Assembly (NCBI GenBank): GCA_003497625.1
Contig: DNNO01000020.1
Span: forward strand, 203,316 to 267,315
Direction: 5' to 3'
From: Flavobacterium sp.
GTDB taxonomy: Bacteria; Bacteroidota; Bacteroidia; Flavobacteriales; Flavobacteriaceae
DNA length: 64,000 nucleotides
The notes beneath the pieces were generated by a model. It had not been told where the DNA came from and made no database searches. It saw only the letters and a list, made by a program, of their open reading frames with translations. The translations under genes and the position numbers were made by a program. Shown here one piece after another: positions 1-9,291 of the stretch (its first letter is position 1; every line of letters begins with the position of its first letter).

Positions 1-387
1 CTTTCCTTATTATTAAATCTTTCCGTAACTGCCGTTTACGAACGTATTAAAAAATTAGAGCGAGAAGGAGTTATTACCAAATACGTAGCGCTTTTAGACC
101 GAGTTAAATTAGACAAATCTTTTGTGGTTTTTTGCCACATCAAGTTAAACCAACACACAAAAGACTACATCACTACGTTTGAAAATGAAGTAGTGAAATT
201 AACTGAAGTTTCAGAATGTTATCACGTAAGTGGTGATTCGGATTATATTTTAAAAGTAAACGTTAAAGATATGGAAGAGTATCGTGAGTTTATGGTTACG
301 AAACTTACAGGTTTGCAGCATATCGGAAGTACTCACAGTTCTTTTATGATTGGAGAAGTAAAATATACGACAGCTTTTACGATTTAA
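1..387 (+). CDS. Lrp/AsnC family transcriptional regulator (5' end missing)
   Basis: The reading frame is open from the first base of the window, so the N-terminus lies outside. The visible part starts in the second half of a winged helix-turn-helix (LSVTAVYERIKKLEREGVI) and continues into the RAM ligand-binding domain (SGDSDYILKV is the typical core). Lrp/AsnC proteins bind amino acids and regulate amino-acid metabolism as multimers. About 128 residues are visible of the usual 150 or so. The target and ligand cannot be told from the sequence. No terminator is evident before the next gene. Confidence 0.9.
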   Translation, partial: LSLLLNLSVTAVYERIKKLEREGVITKYVALLDRVKLDKSFVVFCHIKLNQHTKDYITTFENEVVKLTEVSECYHVSGDSDYILKVNVKDMEEYREFMVTKLTGLQHIGSTHSSFMIGEVKYTTAFTI

Positions 388-495
388 AATTAGCGATTTC
401 GATGTAATTTGTCATTCCGAATGAATCTTAAAGTTATGATAATAATAGGAATCAATTCGTAAAAATTCATGAAATTTGACAAAAATAATCCCATT

Positions 496-918
496 ATGAA
501 AAAACTATCAATCATAATTTTAGTATCAATCTTTACATTATCATGTAATTGCAAAAAAAACATCGTTAGCAATGTAAATTCTGAAAATTTGCACCGAAAA
601 TGGATGTTAGTATCGTATAAAAATTACACCAAAGACGATTTGATAAAAAAAGAAGCATTTCTCGATATGACTAACAAAGAAAGAGCTTCATCAAAAATGG
701 GATGTAATTCAATGTCATTTGGTTATTCGGTTACAGGAAATGCAATAACATTTACTCAAGGCATGGGTACAAAAATGTTTTGTCAAGATATGAATTTAGA
801 AACCGATTTTCTGAACGATTTACCCAAAATGATTACCATTGTTATTGAAGGTCACAAAATGACATTAAACGGAAAAGACAATGAAAAAATGGAATTTATT
901 GCACAAGATTGGGATTAA
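496..918 (+). CDS. META-domain (HslJ-like) lipoprotein
   Basis: I chose the ATG at 496 because it gives a clean lipoprotein signal peptide: MKK, a hydrophobic stretch, then a lipobox ending LSC. An upstream in-frame ATG at 469 would add nine charged residues. The mature part has the META/HslJ-type layout: a 'KWMLVSY' opening strand, 'GCNSMSFGYSV' in the middle, and 'MFCQDMN..ETDFLNDL' near the end. META lipoproteins are envelope stress or adhesion-associated proteins of unclear biochemistry. It probably sits in the outer or inner membrane facing the periplasm. The family call rests on motif resemblance, not a full match. Confidence 0.7.
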   Translation: MKKLSIIILVSIFTLSCNCKKNIVSNVNSENLHRKWMLVSYKNYTKDDLIKKEAFLDMTNKERASSKMGCNSMSFGYSVTGNAITFTQGMGTKMFCQDMNLETDFLNDLPKMITIVIEGHKMTLNGKDNEKMEFIAQDWD

Positions 919-953
919 GCCGATTTTTGATATTGTAATTGTAATTGAATTCG

Positions 954-961
954 TAAATTTG
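954..961 (+). promoter_or_regulatory. Bacteroidota-type promoter for lpd
   Basis: TAAATTTG fits the -7 consensus TAnnTTTG. A TTG lies at 933-935, giving an 18-nt spacer. The element is 39 nt upstream of the lpd ATG. Confidence 0.6.
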
Positions 962-999
962 CAACAATTATATAAAAAACACACTAATAAAAATATAAA

Positions 1000-2403
1000 A
1001 TGAGTCAATTTGATGTAACCATTATAGGTTCTGGACCTGGAGGATATGTTTCTGCTATCCGTTGTGCCCAATTAGGTTTTAAAACTGCTATTATTGAAAA
1101 ATATTCAACTCTTGGAGGAACTTGTTTAAACGTGGGATGTATTCCATCGAAAGCATTATTAGCATCTTCTCATCATTATGAAGAGTTACAACACTTTGCT
1201 GACCACGGAATTGAAGTTTCGGGAGATGTAAAAGTGAATTTAGAAAAAATGATTGCTCGTAAACAAGCAGTTGTGGATCAAACTTCGGGTGGTGTAAAAT
1301 TCTTAATGGATAAAAACAACATTACCGTTTTTAACGGAGTAGGTTCGTTTGAAAGCGCTACTTCTGTAAAAGTGACTAAAGAAGATGGTTCTTCGGAAAT
1401 CATCGAATCAAAAAATATTATTATTGCTACAGGTTCTAAACCATCTAGCTTACCATTTATCAAATTAGATAAAGACAGAATCATCACTTCTACTGAGGCT
1501 TTGAAACTGAAAGAAGTTCCAAAACACTTAGTAATTATTGGTGGTGGCGTTATCGGAATCGAATTAGGTCAAGTTTATTTACGTTTAGGAGCGCAAGTTT
1601 CTGTAGTTGAATTCATGGACAGAATCATCCCAGGAATGGACGCAGCTTTATCAAAAGAATTGACTAAAGTGTTGAAAAAACAAGGAATGAAATTCTACAC
1701 GTCTCACAAAGTACAATCGGTAGAAAGAGCTGGAGATGTTGTAACAGTTAAAGCAGAAAACGCAAAAGGTGAAATCATTACTTTAGAAGGTGATTACTCT
1801 TTAGTTTCTGTAGGTCGTCGTCCTTATACTGATGGATTAAACGCTGAAAAAGCAGGTGTAAAAGTTACGGATAGAGGTCAAATCGAAGTAAACGATCATT
1901 TACAAACTTCGGCTTCTAATGTTTATGCGATTGGTGATGTGGTTCGTGGAGCCATGTTAGCACACAAAGCAGAAGAAGAAGGTGTTTTAGTTGCTGAAAT
2001 ATTAGCGGGACAAAAGCCACATATTGATTATAATTTAATTCCTGGTGTAGTGTACACTTGGCCAGAAGTTGCGGCTGTTGGTAAAACAGAAGAGCAATTA
2101 AAAGCGGAAGGTGTAGCTTACAAAGCAGGAAGTTTCCCATTCAAAGCTTTAGGAAGAGCAAGAGCAGGAGGAGACACTGACGGATTTGTAAAAATCTTAG
2201 CCGATGCAAAAACAGATGAAGTTTTAGGAGTTCATATGATTGGAGCAAGATGTGCCGATTTAATTGCAGAAGCAGTTACTGCAATGGAATTCAGAGCAAG
2301 TGCAGAAGATATTTCAAGAATGTCTCATGCACACCCAACGTTTGCAGAAGCTATCAAAGAAGCAGCATTAGCAGCTACAGATAATAGAGCATTACACGTG
2401 TAA
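1000..2403 (+). CDS. lpdA: dihydrolipoyl dehydrogenase (E3)
   Basis: Flavoprotein that reoxidises dihydrolipoamide in the pyruvate, 2-oxoglutarate and branched-chain 2-oxoacid dehydrogenase complexes and in glycine cleavage, passing electrons to NAD+. It has an N-terminal FAD dinucleotide-binding motif (GSGPGGYVSAI), the redox disulfide GGTCLNVGCIPSKA, a central NAD-binding motif (IIGGGVIGIELG), a second FAD motif (YAIGDVV) and the C-terminal catalytic His-Glu signature HAHPTFAEA. At 467 aa it is full length for the family. No E1 or E2 gene is adjacent. It stands alone, with its own promoter and a terminator downstream. Confidence 0.97.
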   Translation: MSQFDVTIIGSGPGGYVSAIRCAQLGFKTAIIEKYSTLGGTCLNVGCIPSKALLASSHHYEELQHFADHGIEVSGDVKVNLEKMIARKQAVVDQTSGGVKFLMDKNNITVFNGVGSFESATSVKVTKEDGSSEIIESKNIIIATGSKPSSLPFIKLDKDRIITSTEALKLKEVPKHLVIIGGGVIGIELGQVYLRLGAQVSVVEFMDRIIPGMDAALSKELTKVLKKQGMKFYTSHKVQSVERAGDVVTVKAENAKGEIITLEGDYSLVSVGRRPYTDGLNAEKAGVKVTDRGQIEVNDHLQTSASNVYAIGDVVRGAMLAHKAEEEGVLVAEILAGQKPHIDYNLIPGVVYTWPEVAAVGKTEEQLKAEGVAYKAGSFPFKALGRARAGGDTDGFVKILADAKTDEVLGVHMIGARCADLIAEAVTAMEFRASAEDISRMSHAHPTFAEAIKEAALAATDNRALHV

Positions 2404-2426
2404 TTAATAATTCACAATAACAAAAA

Positions 2427-2458
2427 CTCCCAAATTCTATTAGAGTTTGGGATTTTTT
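2427..2458 (+). terminator. rho-independent terminator after lpd
   Basis: TCCCAAA at 2428-2434 pairs with TTTGGGA at 2446-2452 and is followed by a T run. Confidence 0.8.
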
Positions 2459-2477
2459 ATTTGATTGTTATTTCAAA

Positions 2478-2852
2478 TTATGGCTTTACAATTTCTTTAA
2501 AATCATTCCAATAAGCATAAATTAAAAATACATTAGCAACTAAAACAAATATAGCAACAGGTAAATCAGATACTTGCGTCACAGTATGAATTAGAAAAAT
2601 ATTTACCGAAATGGGTAACAATAAAAGAGTTCCAAGTTTTACAAATTTTCCGCTTACTAGCATTAAACCAGCAATTAATTCTATTGATTTCACCAACGGA
2701 AACATGTATTTTGAAGCCATCAATCCACCCATTAATGTGGCCATATCACCAGTTGGAGCAGGTTGTTCTCCTAAATTGAAAAAATAAGAAATAGAAGCAA
2801 AAAGCATCATAGCTCCTAAAAGCACTCGAACAATAATAGTTGCAATTTTCAT
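2478..2852 (-). CDS. DoxX family membrane protein
   Basis: Small integral membrane protein of 124 aa with four hydrophobic segments and the usual DoxX beginning (KIATIIVRVLLGAMMLFASI). A 'PLVKSIELIAGLMLVSGKFVKLG' block corresponds to the second helix, where the E and G are conserved. Members are linked to oxidoreductase partners or act as small membrane carriers, but no substrate can be assigned here. It is monocistronic: convergent with lpd and separated from the upstream minus-strand gene by a bidirectional hairpin. Confidence 0.85.
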   Translation of the reverse strand: MKIATIIVRVLLGAMMLFASISYFFNLGEQPAPTGDMATLMGGLMASKYMFPLVKSIELIAGLMLVSGKFVKLGTLLLLPISVNIFLIHTVTQVSDLPVAIFVLVANVFLIYAYWNDFKEIVKP

Positions 2853-2904
2853 AATTTGAATAGTTTTTTTGGTTAGTTATTTCAAATATAGTAAATTAAT
2901 TAAA

Positions 2905-2936
2905 CAAAAAACCATCAGTTTCCTGATGGTTTTTTC
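2905..2936 (-). terminator. terminator after the DUF4349 gene
   Basis: ACCATCAG (2911-2918) pairs perfectly with CTGATGGT (2923-2930) around a TTTC loop. There is an A run before and a T run after it, so it can act on both strands. It directly follows the stop of the minus-strand DUF4349 gene. Confidence 0.8.
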
Positions 2937-3830
2937 TTACTTTTTCAAAAACTTTTTATATCCAAAGAATCCCAAAAATCCTATCAGTGCAAACGGCCAA
3001 AGCACTACAACAAACGAAATAATATTTTCCAACATAAACCAACCCGTTTTTACACTGTCCCAAATTTGTAACCCAATATTCGGTCGGTACGCGTTGATGC
3101 TTTTTTCATTAGCCACCATTTCTTGTTTGATGCTTTCGTCTTGATAGATGTTTAGCGTTAAAGTACTAAAATTAACTTGGTCTTGTAATGATAAATTCTG
3201 CAATTTTGAAGTGTCATTTTGCTCTTTTTTAGCATCTAAAGTTTCTTCTGCTTTTACCACTTGATTTAGTTTTTTACCTTTCGAATCAATTGCATTTTCC
3301 AAACGTTTTTCAGAAGAATTACTTCGTTTTTGTGCTAATTCATTCGATAACATTTGTAAGGAAACATCATCTGCTTTAATGATTCGATAATCTAAAAAAT
3401 GAATTTGTTTCGCTATAGTTTTAATCACAGTATCCATTTTGGTATTCGGAACACGAATCGTGATGTTATTGTCTACTTTATATTTAGTTGTTACTAAAGT
3501 GCTATCCTGACTCACTTTTGTTCTGTCTTCGCTGTGAATGTTGCTTTGTAGATTGGTATAGGTTACAAATCCACCAAATTTCGTTGTCGCATCTTCAATC
3601 GCGTAAGTCGATTTGGCGACATTCTTGACTTTAAATTTTACATCGGCAGTTCTCACAAATTTCCGATTACTGTTTTTGTTTTCAACGGCAGCCGAAGAAG
3701 AAATAACACTTGTGCTATCGGTTACAGTTTCTTCAGCGTAAGCAGCGTTTTCTGTCGAAGCAGATTCTTTACAAGATAAGACCATGCCAAATGCAAGCAA
3801 AGTCAGTACGATTTTGGTGTTTTTGTTCAT
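2937..3830 (-). CDS. DUF4349 domain lipoprotein
   Basis: The N-terminus is a lipoprotein signal (hydrophobic stretch ending in VLSC). A long polar region follows, with 'RTADVKFKVKNV' and 'TIRVPNTKMDTVIKTI', the core DUF4349 motifs. Next come a coiled-coil-like Lys/Glu/Gln-rich segment around residues 160-215, a strand 'STLTLNIYQ', and a C-terminal membrane helix ending in basic residues. This is the standard DUF4349 layout. The protein is probably anchored at both ends in the inner membrane. Function unknown. Confidence 0.85.
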   Translation of the reverse strand: MNKNTKIVLTLLAFGMVLSCKESASTENAAYAEETVTDSTSVISSSAAVENKNSNRKFVRTADVKFKVKNVAKSTYAIEDATTKFGGFVTYTNLQSNIHSEDRTKVSQDSTLVTTKYKVDNNITIRVPNTKMDTVIKTIAKQIHFLDYRIIKADDVSLQMLSNELAQKRSNSSEKRLENAIDSKGKKLNQVVKAEETLDAKKEQNDTSKLQNLSLQDQVNFSTLTLNIYQDESIKQEMVANEKSINAYRPNIGLQIWDSVKTGWFMLENIISFVVVLWPFALIGFLGFFGYKKFLKK

Positions 3831-4015
3831 AAAAATTCATTTTTAAAGTTATTGATTAATTGTTTTTTGGTAAGTGTAGTTTTAGAATCAATACAAATGA
3901 ATTTTTAATGGGTTAGTTGTAGAGGCAAGAATAAAAATCGTGCCAAATTTTAACATTTGAACCATTTTCCAACAACTATTTTTTTGTTGTACTTTTACGA
4001 AGTAAATTTTCCAAT

Positions 4016-5305
4016 TTGAGAACAGTAATTACAAAAGATATTTCGCCCTTTTCCGACTTTAAAAACCAACTTTTACATTGGGCCAACCAATACAGAGAAG
4101 TTGTTTTTTTAGATTCGAATCAGTATCATCAAAAGTATTCGAGTTATGATGCTGTTTTGGCGGTGGATGCTTTTACTTCGATTAAAACCGATTACGAAAA
4201 AGCGTTTCAAGATTTGTACCAATACCAAAGCCAAACGAAAGATTGGTTGTTTGGTTACTTATCCTATGATTTAAAAAACGATACCGAAGCTTTACATTCC
4301 AATAATTTCGATGGTTTAGAATTTCCTGATTTGTTTTTCTTTCAACCTAAAAAGTTGTTTTTGATTAATGGAAATGATGTCGAAATTCAATATTTACGAG
4401 TGTGCGATGATGAAATAGAAGCTGATTTCGAAGAAATTGAATCTATTGCATCCATCCTCCATTATCCATCCTGCATCAAAATTCAACAACGCATCTCTAA
4501 AGAAAATTATCTTTCCAAAGTATCTAAAATGCTCGAACACATTCACCGTGGCGATATTTACGAAGCCAATTTCTGTATGGAATTCTATGCTGAAAATGCT
4601 CAAATAGAACCTTTGGAAATTTATCAAAAGTTGAATACTATTTCTGAACCACCATTTGCGGCGTATTTCAAGAATAATTTTCAATATTTACTTTCCGCTT
4701 CACCAGAACGTTATTTGAGAAAAGAAGGTTTAAAAGTCATTTCCCAACCTATAAAAGGAACAGCCAGAAGAAGTTTTGATTTAGAACAAGACGAACAATT
4801 AAAATCCGATTTGGCTCAAAACGAGAAAGAGCGTTCGGAAAATATCATGATTGTTGATTTAGTCCGTAATGATTTATCACAAACCGCCACAAAAGGAAGT
4901 GTTCAAGTGGAAGAATTGTGCCAGATTTACACGTTTAAGCAAGTTCATCAAATGATTTCGACAATTGTTTCGGAAGTAGAGAATACGACTTCACCAATTG
5001 AAATTCTGAGAACTACTTTTCCTATGGGAAGTATGACTGGAGCGCCAAAGATTTCGGCTATGCAAATCATTGAAGAATTGGAAGAAACCAAACGCGGTTT
5101 GTACAGTGGAGCAGTGGGTTATTTTACTCCGAATGGCGATTTTGATTTTAATGTGGTGATTCGAAGTATTTTGTATAATTCGGAAAATCAATATTTATCT
5201 TTTTCTGTCGGAAGTGCCATAACTTCTCAAGCAATTCCCGAAAATGAGTATGAAGAATGTTTGCTAAAAGCAAAAGCGATGTTTGAGGTGCTGCAATCCA
5301 AATAA
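4016..5305 (+). CDS. pabB: aminodeoxychorismate synthase component I
   Basis: Member of the chorismate-binding (anthranilate synthase I / PabB) family. It converts chorismate with ammonia to 4-amino-4-deoxychorismate for folate synthesis. The C-terminal two thirds carry the signature blocks PIKGTARRS, 'MIVDLVRNDLS', GSMTGAPKISAMQIIEELE and GLYSGAVGY. The PIKGT motif, where anthranilate synthase enzymes have PLAGT-like variants, favours PabB. The start is TTG at 4016; the next in-frame ATG would cut into the N-terminal domain. No pabA or pabC lies beside it. tilS begins 16 nt downstream, so the two are probably co-transcribed. Confidence 0.9.
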   Translation: MRTVITKDISPFSDFKNQLLHWANQYREVVFLDSNQYHQKYSSYDAVLAVDAFTSIKTDYEKAFQDLYQYQSQTKDWLFGYLSYDLKNDTEALHSNNFDGLEFPDLFFFQPKKLFLINGNDVEIQYLRVCDDEIEADFEEIESIASILHYPSCIKIQQRISKENYLSKVSKMLEHIHRGDIYEANFCMEFYAENAQIEPLEIYQKLNTISEPPFAAYFKNNFQYLLSASPERYLRKEGLKVISQPIKGTARRSFDLEQDEQLKSDLAQNEKERSENIMIVDLVRNDLSQTATKGSVQVEELCQIYTFKQVHQMISTIVSEVENTTSPIEILRTTFPMGSMTGAPKISAMQIIEELEETKRGLYSGAVGYFTPNGDFDFNVVIRSILYNSENQYLSFSVGSAITSQAIPENEYEECLLKAKAMFEVLQSK

Positions 5306-5321
5306 TTCCTTATTTTTGGTC

Positions 5322-6626
5322 ATGCTTACAAAATTCCAACATCATATCATACAAAATTTCTCCCAACTAAAAGACAAGAAATTGCTCTTAGCAGTTAGTG
5401 GAGGTGTTGATAGTATCGTTTTGCTGGATTTGTTTTATAAGTTGAGGTTTGATATTTGTGTAGTACATTGTAATTTTCAACTGCGAGGAAAAGAAAGTGA
5501 TGGAGATGAAATGTTAGTTAGGGAAATATGCCAAGATAGGTATATTCCATATTTTATTGAGACGTTTGATACCACCGAATTTGCTAAAGAAAACAAACTT
5601 TCTATTCAATTAGCGGCTCGAAAGTTACGTTACGATTGGTTTCAAGAAATTATTTCACTTGGATTTGATTATGTTTTAACCGCGCATCATTTGGATGACA
5701 ATGTCGAAACGTTTTTAATCAATTTTACTAGAGGAACTGGTTTAGAAGGTTTAACGGGAATTCCAGCTCAAAATGGAAACATTATTCGTCCGTTGTTGCC
5801 TTTTTCACGAGAAGAAATTGAAAACTATGCACAACAAAATAAAATTCAATGGCGAGAAGATTCGAGTAATACTTCCGATAAATATTTTAGAAATAAATTA
5901 CGTCACAATATTGTTCCCACTTTAAAAGAATTGAATACAGGATTTTTAGATTCGTTTCAAAAGACCTTACATCATTTGCAACAATCAGAATCTTTGGTTA
6001 ACGATGCTTCAAAATTGGTTTTTGAAAAAGTAGTTGAAGAGAAGGAAAATCAATTAGAAATACATCTAAAACCGTTGCTTGAATTCCAAAATTACAAAGC
6101 GTATTTATACCAATGGTTGAAAACATACGGATTTTCAGCTTGGAATGATATTTATGATTTGGTTGACGCACAATCAGGAAAACAAGTTTTTTCAGAGACT
6201 CATGTTTTGTTGAAAGACCGAGAGAAATTAATCCTTTCCGAAAGAAAATCAACAGATAATTCAGCGGTTTTCATCATTGAATCGATAGAAAGTAAAGTTA
6301 ATATTCCCTTAAAACTTAGGTTTTGTAAAGCAGTTAACATTTTTGAAACACATTCGAATTGTATATTTGTAGATGAAAATAAGATCAAATTTCCATTAAC
6401 GATTCGAAAATGGCAAGAAGGAGATTATTTTTATCCTGCCGGAATGAATGGAAAAAAGAAATTGAGTAAGTATTTTAAAGACGAAAAATATTCGCTTTTA
6501 GATAAAGAAAATCAATGGTTATTGTGTTCGGAAGACCAAATTGTTTGGGTAATCGGAAAACGAGCGGATAATCGATTTATAGTAACAGAAACAACACAAC
6601 AAATTATAAAAATAGACTTAACCTAA
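5322..6626 (+). CDS. tilS: tRNA(Ile)-lysidine synthase
   Basis: Converts C34 of the CAU-anticodon isoleucine tRNA to lysidine using ATP and lysine, so that AUA is read as Ile. The N-terminal PP-loop ATPase motif SGGVDS lies about 25 residues from the start. 'TAHHLDDNVETFL' and 'RNKLRHNIVP' are typical of the catalytic core, and the C-terminal TilS domain contains 'IRKWQEGDYFYPAGMNGKKKLSKYFKDEK'-like residues. I start at ATG 5322; the earlier in-frame ATG at 5283 would overlap pabB and add 13 unconserved residues. The stop overlaps the dsbD start by one base (TAATG). Confidence 0.95.
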   Translation: MLTKFQHHIIQNFSQLKDKKLLLAVSGGVDSIVLLDLFYKLRFDICVVHCNFQLRGKESDGDEMLVREICQDRYIPYFIETFDTTEFAKENKLSIQLAARKLRYDWFQEIISLGFDYVLTAHHLDDNVETFLINFTRGTGLEGLTGIPAQNGNIIRPLLPFSREEIENYAQQNKIQWREDSSNTSDKYFRNKLRHNIVPTLKELNTGFLDSFQKTLHHLQQSESLVNDASKLVFEKVVEEKENQLEIHLKPLLEFQNYKAYLYQWLKTYGFSAWNDIYDLVDAQSGKQVFSETHVLLKDREKLILSERKSTDNSAVFIIESIESKVNIPLKLRFCKAVNIFETHSNCIFVDENKIKFPLTIRKWQEGDYFYPAGMNGKKKLSKYFKDEKYSLLDKENQWLLCSEDQIVWVIGKRADNRFIVTETTQQIIKIDLT

Positions 6627-8650
6627 TGAAAAAAATAGTTTTAGTATTTGCCTTATTATTTTCCTTTTTAGGATATTCCCAAATTTTAAATCCGGTACAA
6701 TGGAAAACCAAAGTAGTTCAAAAATCAGTTACCGAATTTGAATTGGTTATGGATGCTACTATCGAAAACGAGTGGCACATGTATTCGCAATTTACACCAG
6801 AAAATGGACCACTTCCAACTGTTTTTGATTATAAAAATGCAAAAGGGAATTATACATTAGTTGGGAAAACTAAAGAGAGTGCCTACAAAAAAGTGTATAA
6901 TGATATTTTTGAGGTAGACGAATATTACTTTGCTAAAACGGCTCAGTTTAAACAGATAATCAAAGTTACTAATACGAAACTAAAAGAAGTTAAAGTATAT
7001 GTGGAATATCAAGTTTGTAAAGAACAATGTATCCAACAGGATGCTACGTTTACTTTTAAATTACCTGAAATTAAACCAACTGATGCAGAAGTTTTACCTG
7101 TTTCTGATGTAAATACAATTGATTCGACTTCTCAGAATGAAAACATAGTTACTGATGTAACTACAGAAGTAAAGAAAGAACCTGTAGCTGATCAATCAGA
7201 AAATGCTACTCCAAAAGAGGAAAAGAAAAGCTTGTGGGGAATTTTCATTTTAGCTTTTTTAGGTGGGTTTGCTGCCTTGCTAACGCCTTGCGTGTTTCCA
7301 ATGATTCCAATGACAGTAAGTTTCTTTACAAAGCAAAGTAAAACCAAAGCAGCTGGAATTCGAAATGCTTTTATTTACGGGATTTCTATCATTATTATTT
7401 ACGTTGGTTTAGGAATGCTGATTACGGCACTTTTTGGAATAGATTCTCTAAATGCATTATCAACAAATGTTTGGTTTAACCTAATATTTTTTGTAATTCT
7501 TATTGTTTTTGCAGCGTCATTTTTGGGTGCATTTGAAATCGTTTTACCAAATTCATTTTTAAATAAAATCGACAAACAAGCCGATAGAGGTGGTATCATC
7601 GGAATCTTCTTTATGGCATTGGCTTTAGCTGTTGTTTCGTTTTCATGTACGGGACCAATTGTAGGTTCCTTATTGGGAGAATCAGCAAGACAAGGAGGAA
7701 TAGGACCAATAGTTGGAATGTTAGGATTCTCATCTGCCATTGCGTTGCCATTTATGTTGTTTGCCATGTTTCCAGGTTGGATGAATTCATTGCCTAAATC
7801 AGGTGGATGGTTAAATACAGTTAAAGTTTCATTAGGATTTTTAGAGTTGGCTTTTGCTTTCAAATTTTTATCTAATGCCGATTTAGTTTTACAAACACAT
7901 TTATTAGAAAGAGAAGTGTTTTTAGCTATTTGGATTGCAGTTTTTGGCGCTTGGGCTTTGTATCTTTTCGGGAAATTAATCTTGCCTCACGATAGTCCAA
8001 TGACCCATATTTCGGTTGGAAGATTATTTATTGCCTTATTTGTTACAACATTTACTATTTACTTAATTCCTGGGTTATGGGGAGCGCCACTAAAAATATT
8101 GAGTGGTTTTACTCCGCCTATGACTTATAGCGAAAGCCCATATGGAGTTGGGTACCAAAATACAGTTAGTTCTGGAGTTTCATCTGAATCTGCTTTACCA
8201 GAAAACGCCCATATTGGTCCATTAGGGATAACGGCATTTCATGATTATGAAGAAGGTTTAGCTTATGCAAAAAAAGTAAATAAACCTGTTTTATTAGATT
8301 TCACAGGACATGCATGTGCCAATTGTAGAAAAATGGAAGAAAATGTGTGGTCTGATGCTGAAATTTTAAAGATTTTAAAAAATGAAATTGTATTGATTTC
8401 GTTATATGGTGATGACCAACGTGAATTACCAAAAGAAGAACAATACATTTCAAAATCAGGAAGTGAAGTTACTACTATTGGGAAAAAATGGAGAGAATAT
8501 CAAATAGAACGATACAACATTAATGCCCAACCTTATTATGTTGTTTTAGATGCTGAAGGTAAAGATATTTCGAAGCCAGTTGGTTATACGCCAGATGTTG
8601 AGGAATATAAAAAATGGTTAGAAGATGGTGTAACGGCTTTTAAAAAATAA
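6626..8650 (+). CDS. dsbD: thiol:disulfide interchange protein DsbD
   Basis: Inner-membrane protein that carries reducing power from cytoplasmic thioredoxin to the periplasm. Order of parts: signal peptide; periplasmic N-terminal domain (about 20-165) with a CKEQC pair; a low-complexity linker; a membrane domain of eight or so helices (about 200-490) with the two redox Cys in TPCVFP and SFSCTGP; and a C-terminal thioredoxin fold with CANC at Cys564/Cys567. 674 aa is normal for the Bacteroidota form. Translationally coupled to tilS. Likely clients here are cytochrome c maturation and thioredoxin-like lipoproteins. Confidence 0.95.
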   Translation: MKKIVLVFALLFSFLGYSQILNPVQWKTKVVQKSVTEFELVMDATIENEWHMYSQFTPENGPLPTVFDYKNAKGNYTLVGKTKESAYKKVYNDIFEVDEYYFAKTAQFKQIIKVTNTKLKEVKVYVEYQVCKEQCIQQDATFTFKLPEIKPTDAEVLPVSDVNTIDSTSQNENIVTDVTTEVKKEPVADQSENATPKEEKKSLWGIFILAFLGGFAALLTPCVFPMIPMTVSFFTKQSKTKAAGIRNAFIYGISIIIIYVGLGMLITALFGIDSLNALSTNVWFNLIFFVILIVFAASFLGAFEIVLPNSFLNKIDKQADRGGIIGIFFMALALAVVSFSCTGPIVGSLLGESARQGGIGPIVGMLGFSSAIALPFMLFAMFPGWMNSLPKSGGWLNTVKVSLGFLELAFAFKFLSNADLVLQTHLLEREVFLAIWIAVFGAWALYLFGKLILPHDSPMTHISVGRLFIALFVTTFTIYLIPGLWGAPLKILSGFTPPMTYSESPYGVGYQNTVSSGVSSESALPENAHIGPLGITAFHDYEEGLAYAKKVNKPVLLDFTGHACANCRKMEENVWSDAEILKILKNEIVLISLYGDDQRELPKEEQYISKSGSEVTTIGKKWREYQIERYNINAQPYYVVLDAEGKDISKPVGYTPDVEEYKKWLEDGVTAFKK

Positions 8651-8694
8651 TTTTTTATTCATAGTAACTAAAAGTTATTTATCAATAATACGAA

Positions 8695-9129
8695 TTATTT
8701 TATCAATCGCATTTCTAAGTATTTATTCGTAAAACCAAGTTTTTCATATAAAGCTTTTGCAGGATTATTGGGTTCAACGTGAAGTGCAATATTTCCTTCA
8801 ACAGAAGAAATGGCTTTTTCCATAAGCTTTTTTCCATAGCCTTTTCCTCTTTGCGAATTATTAATGGCAATATAAACCAATATGTTTTCAGGAATGTAAT
8901 CTTTCATTCCTGTATTATTTAAAATCACGATTCCGACAATATTTTCTTCATCAGTTCCAATGATAATTTGACCGCCTTTATTTGGATTTAGAACATAATT
9001 TATACATTTTTAAATGTCTTCTTCGGTATCTCCAAATTCTTCAAGATGTGTATGTAAAAAGTGGGTAATTATTTTGTTAGTAAACTTTGTTGAAGTACCT
9101 GTAGTTGCATTGATGTATGTAAAATTCAT
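8695..9129 (-). pseudogene. GNAT acetyltransferase interrupted by an in-frame stop
   Basis: Read on the minus strand from ATG at 9129, one frame runs through the whole region and encodes a GNAT protein of about 144 positions, but codon 40 is TAA (9010-9012). After the stop the same frame gives clear acetyltransferase sequence: VGIVILNNTG, then the acetyl-CoA loop NNSQRGKGYGKKLMEKA and the final 'NPAKALYEKLGFTNK'. One base change, for example CAA to TAA, would explain it. A shorter protein could start at an internal GTG (8928), but it would lack the first strands of the fold. It could be a true pseudogene, a read-through case or a sequencing error. Confidence 0.8.
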
Positions 9130-9251
9130 AAAAATTAAATTTTAACTATTATAAGATTAAAAGCATTTTATTAAATGCTAATAGCAAAAGTATTGAATTG
9201 TGAGTAGATTGTCTAATTCAATAAAAAAGTTATTTTTTTCAATACTTTTTC

Positions 9252-9259
9252 TATATTTG
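9252..9259 (+). promoter_or_regulatory. -7 promoter element upstream of comM
   Basis: TATATTTG matches TAnnTTTG and lies 32 nt before the comM ATG. No TTG is found at the ideal distance, so this is a partial promoter match. The region just upstream also holds an 8-bp inverted repeat (ATTGAATT 9192-9199, AATTCAAT 9215-9222). Confidence 0.5.
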
Positions 9260-9291
9260 CATCTATATAAGCCATTTAAATAGTATAAGCC

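Noticed and set aside
7399-7863. Minus-strand reading frame of 154 aa inside dsbD
   Set aside because: Shadow frame opposite a well-supported membrane protein; no family features, Pro/Ile/Asn-rich as expected from the complement.
8695-8928. Stand-alone 77-aa acetyltransferase
   Set aside because: The same frame continues upstream past a single TAA to an ATG at 9129 with a normal GNAT N-terminus, so a broken longer gene explains it better.
9192-9222. Possible terminator upstream of comM
   Set aside because: The stem is only 8 bp of A/T pairs with a 15-nt loop and the neighbouring minus-strand gene starts, rather than ends, there.
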